Made by a program: the position numbers and the translations under genes
The notes under the pieces: model-generated
Told to the model about the DNA's origin: nothing
Databases searched by the model: none
What the model saw: the letters and a program-made list of their open reading frames with translations, nothing else
Shown: positions 62,512 to 64,000 of the stretch, piece after piece
Position numbering within the stretch: the stretch's first letter is position 1
Layout: the number at the start of each line of letters is the position of its first letter
Source of the DNA: Chara braunii
Taxonomy: Eukaryota; Streptophyta; Charophyceae; Charales; Characeae
DNA: 64,000 nt
Direction of reading: 5' to 3'
Assembly: GCA_003427395.1 (NCBI GenBank)
Contig: BFEA01000671.1
Coordinates: 144,815-208,814, forward strand

Positions 62512-64000
62512 AACACTGTAGGGCTACGAAGAGCACTAGTAAGCAGAAAGTCCATGCATGGTTGCGTAAGGTCGGTACTAAGCATTACGTCCCGATTCCG
62601 ATTTGGTTTGGGAATGAATCGACAATTGAGTCTGTTGAACAAACAGTGATTAACGATTGTAACCCTGGCTTGAATACGCGTGGCACTAAGTATGGATGAA
62701 TGCACGAAGAACCCGTGGCCAGAAGAAGCCACACACCCGACGCCAAACACCCTCTGTTATCGAACCCCTGTTTTTTTACTATCCTGCTGTTAATATTAAA
62801 AACGACCCGGACTTACTCAAGATTTTAAAGCTCATTGTGAAACGCAGACCTAAACAAGGAATAAAAATCACAAATAACGCAGGGGAAAGATGGCTTAAGG
62901 CATGGTGATTGGTTAGGTTACTCTTTGGGTTTTCCAAAGTTGAGATTGGGGGTGTGAGAATGTTGTTGAAAGATGCGAAGAAAGTCATTGAGCGTGACGG
63001 TGCGATGCATATTGTTGATGCCATTCGTACAAAGACAAAAACCGATTTACTGAAGCATGAACTTATAGCACTACTCTGAGCTCCTTGGAAGCTTCGGGAT
63101 TTGTATAAACGGGATTTAAACGAATTAATTGAATTAAATAACGCAGTAAAAACTGTTAATCGGCATCGTGGCAGGCAAATTATTCTCGGCGTTCTCACGA
63201 ATGTTTTCAAGAAAGAAATTTGGAATTAACCCTCAGGTAAAGGTGACTTTTAAATTATCATTTTGTACTACTATCGATAAAAGGGAAGTTGAGACTGAAG
63301 TGAAGAATTGGATTTTGGATAACGTCTGGCCACAATCATTGGGTAACCTGTATGCGAAGACAACCAAGACTATCTAGCTCAGAGCTAAATCAGTCGGGGA
63401 TCTGTTGCATAACCACAAGTCGTATGCACGACAATCCAGTTTTTACTGTGTTTGTGCTGACTTTGACTTGCCCAAAATTAACGGGCATGTTGCGGTGAAA
63501 CTAAGTGAAGTGGTTGGTGTACATCCGTTCTTGTTTAATGCTAAGAGCGTTCCTTTTCCTAGTTCTATAGCAAACCAAAATGTGATTGATGTTGCCTGCA
63601 ATAACGCTCTCGATGGACTGCGAACAATGGGCCTGGTCAGCTCGGAGTTGCGCATTGATTATTGGCGAGTGTCGCGACCTGGTGAAAAAATGCAAGAAGG
63701 ATGTGTTCTGAGCGAATACGTTAAAGGGGTGCAACAAACACTTGATGGCTTGGTTCTATCTCCCTTAGATCGAAACACAAGCGAGACCTGGTTTGAATGT
63801 TCCATATCATATGAGGCAAGCCTGAAGAAGATGTTCTTAAAGAATGAGAATAATGAAACCCTGCCAACTAAAAAGCGAGATGTTTTGCTGGCAATGGAAA
63901 AAGAATATAAAACCCCAGGGCTTCTCCAAATTGGGAGGTGGGATGACAATTGTGACCTGCAACATGCATATATCCTTTCCAAAGAAAAAGATAAATGCAA
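62512..64000 (+). pseudogene. Penelope-like element 2: nuclease-RT, partial at window end
   Basis: Matches copy 1 from its base 56159 onward; over one 157-base stretch (from 57042 and 63379) only six bases differ. The nuclease lacks its GIY box because the copy starts inside it, but keeps VEQTVINDCNPGLN. The CxC motif (YCVCADFD) is at 63447-63455. Breaks differ from copy 1: a one-base deletion near 62693, stop at 62906 (CGA in copy 1), stop near 63078, an extra base near 63210 and stop at 63375 (TGG in copy 1). From there the frame is open to the edge, ending before RT motif A. Both copies are dead but their lesions do not coincide. Confidence 0.9.

Overview
This window looks like repeat-rich, non-genic DNA from a plant-lineage (streptophyte) nuclear genome. 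The evidence is Ty3-type LTR retrotransposons primed by a tRNA-Asp-like primer site, a cytosolic 25S rRNA fragment, a U6 snRNA-like copy, and an insert of plant-type mitochondrial DNA (tRNA-Cys, tRNA-Phe, start of rps2). A Penelope-like element with an N-terminal GIY-YIG nuclease would fit a green alga or early-diverging land plant; a charophyte such as Chara is a plausible but unproven guess. I see no convincing intact single-copy host gene. Nearly every coding stretch is a transposon relic carrying stops or frameshifts.

Layout. 1-6620 (minus): the 5' two-thirds of a decayed Ty3 element (element I): primer site at 6604-6620, a cluster of diverged repeated accessory ORFs, gag, protease, RT and RNase H running off the left edge. 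7174-8592: more accessory ORFs of the same families. 8.6-14 kb: unassigned. 14.2-15.5 kb: a ~620 bp duplicated unit with a tRNA-like head. 16.1-17.3 kb: two hAT-like MITEs. 17.5-18.0 kb: mitochondrial insert. 18.0-18.98 kb: 25S rRNA fragment (minus), abutted at 18985 by the LTR of a very large Ty3 element (element II).

Element II (minus) has one LTR at 18985-about 21745 and a second at 40700-43282, the latter cut off by another repeat. Between them, in transcription order, are the primer site, a proline-rich ORF, a tandemly duplicated accessory ORF, gag with an RGG/GYGQ-type tail, protease, RT, RNase H, integrase and a second gag-like gene downstream of integrase. If this is one element it exceeds 24 kb. 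Its LTRs carry a long string of small hairpins. The 21.7-28.3 kb part holds microsatellites and other repeats.

43.3-54 kb is a mosaic: elements starting TGTCGG with a tRNA-like module, a U6 snRNA-like copy, 25S rRNA fragments, two tandem-repeat fields, a reversed relic of the element II LTR and a LINE RT fragment. 54-64 kb contains two copies (plus strand) of a Penelope-like element with GIY-YIG nuclease first, then a CxC motif, then RT. Each copy is preceded by an array of inverted repeats and by the same short segment, which in the second copy is the end of a 0.5-kilo-residue ORF1-like gene. This repeated architecture is the most interesting item in the window.
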